DNA of 7,498 nt, taken from NCBI GenBank assembly GCA_030607765.1, contig JAUWJJ010000050.1, positions 1-7,498 of the forward strand, read 5' to 3'. Positions within the stretch are counted from its first letter, which is position 1. The number at the start of each line of letters is the position of its first letter. The translations under genes were made by a program, and so were the position numbers. Shown here one piece after another: positions 6,687 to 7,498 of this stretch. The notes beneath the pieces were generated by a model. It was not told the origin of the DNA. It did no database searches and saw only the letters and a program-made list of their open reading frames with translations. This DNA is from Candidatus Aerophobota bacterium (GTDB lineage: Bacteria > Aerophobota > Aerophobia > Aerophobales > B3-G15).

Positions 6687-6842
6687 AGAAAGAAGGATTT
6701 GAGAAACTACATCTTGGACATTGTCAATGGCTTCTTTCCGTGTATTGCCCTGTGAGATACAGCCAGGCAAAGAAGGACGCTCAACAACAAAAATACCATC
6801 TTCATCTTGTTCAATCAAAATCCTATATCTCGTTGTTGCCAA
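6687..6842 (-). pseudogene. hicB: HicB-like antitoxin remnant, 3' end replaced and start apparently lost
   Basis: Reading leftwards from 6842, the frame gives MATTRYRILIEQDEDGIFVV then ERPSLPGCISQGNTRKEAID. This is the characteristic N-terminus of HicB/UPF0150 antitoxins: a strand with IEQDEDG, a PSLPGCISQG turn, then the EAI..NV.DVV helix. Family resemblance stops at about residue 50 (6693), next to the nagA stop codon at 6682-6684. Intact relatives have roughly 20 more residues. The frame does not stop there but stays open through antisense nagA to 6420, so a translated product would carry about 88 unrelated residues. The only start at the front is a TTG touching the AAAGGAGG with no spacing. 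A normally spaced start would fall at the ACG (6831-6833), one transition from ATG. No HicA toxin is visible. It is most likely a dead remnant; an expressed odd antitoxin is less likely. Confidence 0.7.
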
Positions 6843-6850
6843 CCTCCTTT
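6843..6850 (-). promoter_or_regulatory. Orphaned Shine-Dalgarno in front of the hicB remnant
   Basis: On the minus strand AAAGGAGG reads from 6850 to 6843 and is followed directly by TTG (6842-6840). Zero spacing is too tight for efficient initiation. The ACG at 6833-6831 lies nine bases away, about where an ancestral ATG would be expected. Confidence 0.55.
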
Positions 6851-6910
6851 ATTATAGCTAATTTTAATTAATGCTTTATACCTTTGACAAACAACGCTCT
6901 TATAATATTC

Positions 6911-7267
6911 TCACCCTATATCCCTTGGTTCAGTTAATAGTCTAACACCTTCTAAAATTTGGCGCACTCGTCTTGAAGATAATGCTCCTATTTTTTCAAC
7001 TAAATCCGATTTATCCACAGTGATAATCTGGGATACATTTACCACGCTTTTCTTTCTTAAATTTGCCTCACCTTGCGACAAAAGAACATTTCCCGGGGCT
7101 TTTGCTCGTTTTAAATTTGAGGTCAAAGCACAAACTACAACAGTACTGATTTTGCTCCTATTAAATAAGTTATTCTGAATTACAACATGGGGATGTCCAT
7201 AGCCAGGGGAAGAGCCTGATGGAATTTCCAACTCAATCCAGAATATATCGCCCTGGTTGATTACCAT
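6911..7267 (-). CDS. mazF: MazF/PemK-like endoribonuclease toxin, possibly weakened
   Basis: The family cleaves RNA at short sequences and is held inactive by a cognate antitoxin. The 118-residue product shows GDIFWIEL (6-13) as the first strand, GYGHPHVVIQN (22-32), STVVVCALTSNLKRA (41-55), PGNVLL (58-63), KKSVVNVSQIITVDK (72-86) and a C-terminal helix ending LLTEPRDIG. Thr49 in CALTSN matches the conserved active-site Thr. The 22-32 loop normally has an arginine (GYRHPHVV in close relatives as I recall them, or a V-R-P form in classic MazF); here residue 24 is Gly and no Arg occurs between residues 1 and 36. The codon GGA (minus strand 7198-7196) is one base from AGA or CGA, so catalytic loss by point mutation is plausible. 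The ATG start overlaps the antitoxin's last bases by 7, and the ribosome site is weak, fitting coupled translation behind the antitoxin. Confidence 0.88.
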   Translation of the reverse strand: MVINQGDIFWIELEIPSGSSPGYGHPHVVIQNNLFNRSKISTVVVCALTSNLKRAKAPGNVLLSQGEANLRKKSVVNVSQIITVDKSDLVEKIGALSSRRVRQILEGVRLLTEPRDIG

Positions 7268-7498
7268 TTTTCAATTTCCAATAATTTAGAATAACGTTTT
7301 TTACCTTGTTTCCTTAGCTCTACCTCCTGTTTCGTATCAATTTCCGAGTAAACCTTGTTCAGAGTTTCAAATAGCTCTTTGTTTTTTTGCCTGGTAATAT
7401 AATCCTTTGTCGCCTTGACAAAGAGCTGACTGCGAGATATATTTAATTTTTCAGACATCTCCTTTACCGTTGCGAATAAATCATCAGGAATTGATATC
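7261..7498 (-). CDS. Ribbon-helix-helix (MazE/CopG-type) antitoxin, 5' end outside window
   Basis: The antitoxin partner of the MazF-like toxin. Minus strand frame is open to the window edge and reads ISIPDDLFATVKEMSEKLNISRSQLF, the typical strand-helix-helix of a DNA-binding ribbon-helix-helix antitoxin. The Met at 7458 (MSEKLN) therefore lies inside the domain and is not the start. Only a few residues, perhaps a Met and two to four others before ISIP, should be missing. The C-terminal part (KELFETLNKVYSEID, then a basic QGKKRYSKLLEIEKW tail) should wrap the toxin. The gene ends TAA at 7263-7261, overlapping the toxin ATG by 7 bases. Antitoxins of this sort usually bind their own promoter, which would lie beyond the right edge. 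Confidence 0.87.
   Translation of the reverse strand, partial: ISIPDDLFATVKEMSEKLNISRSQLFVKATKDYITRQKNKELFETLNKVYSEIDTKQEVELRKQGKKRYSKLLEIEKW

Noticed and set aside
6852..6857. Minus strand TATAAT before the hicB remnant as a -10 box
   Set aside because: It lies two or three bases from the Shine-Dalgarno, so the transcript would start inside it, and no -35 box is seen at 16-18 bases.
6884..6906. Plus strand TTGACA (6884-6889) and TATAAT (6901-6906) as a promoter
   Set aside because: The spacer is only 11 bases, too short for a sigma-70 promoter, and no plus-strand gene follows.
7456..7458. Minus strand ATG at 7458 as the antitoxin start
   Set aside because: Upstream codons to the edge encode ISIPDDLFATVKE, the conserved DNA-binding strand and first helix, so the true start is just outside the window. 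The GGAG before this ATG is part of the coding sequence.

Overview
The window is bacterial: tightly packed genes, strong Shine-Dalgarno sites, TTG and GTG starts, and a chromosomal type II toxin-antitoxin locus. The coding strand is purine-rich and AT-leaning, and Arg is mostly AGA/AGG. The mix of a ceramidase-like hydrolase, a UroD-like protein, a Gfo/Idh/MocA oxidoreductase and a DegT aminotransferase recalls carbohydrate-use clusters of uncultured anaerobes. The phylum cannot be fixed from this sequence.

Layout. Positions 1-4550 (+) hold five genes with gaps of only 12-45 nt, very likely one operon that begins upstream of the window. They are the 3' part of a neutral/alkaline ceramidase-like gene, a UroD-superfamily protein, a Gfo/Idh/MocA oxidoreductase, a DegT/DnrJ/EryC1/StrS aminotransferase and a small cupin. 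Positions 4551-4715 form a non-coding break. It carries a 107-bp element with 29-bp near-perfect terminal inverted repeats (MITE- or REP-like), next to a 17-bp tandem duplication that spans the cupin stop codon. Positions 4716-6684 (+) hold an overlapping nagB-nagA pair for amino-sugar-phosphate breakdown. Positions 6685-7498 (-) hold toxin-antitoxin genes convergent with nagA: a decayed hicB-like antitoxin remnant, a MazF/PemK-type toxin, and its ribbon-helix-helix antitoxin, which runs off the right edge.

How the genes may work together. An NAD(P)-dependent sugar dehydrogenase next to a sugar aminotransferase is the classic pair for interconverting hydroxyl, keto and amino groups on a sugar or cyclitol. 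With NagA/NagB-like deacetylation and deamination downstream, amino-sugar metabolism is the simplest theme. Several enzymes depart from textbook active sites. The ceramidase-like protein lacks the GDVSPN serine. The UroD-like protein lacks the H-x-C...C zinc ligands. NagB has N/D where the E. coli enzyme has D141/E148, and NagA has S where the family usually has N in HLYNAM. Together these suggest a substrate or chemistry other than plain GlcNAc-6-phosphate catabolism; that is inference. The MazF-like toxin appears to lack its conserved active-site arginine.
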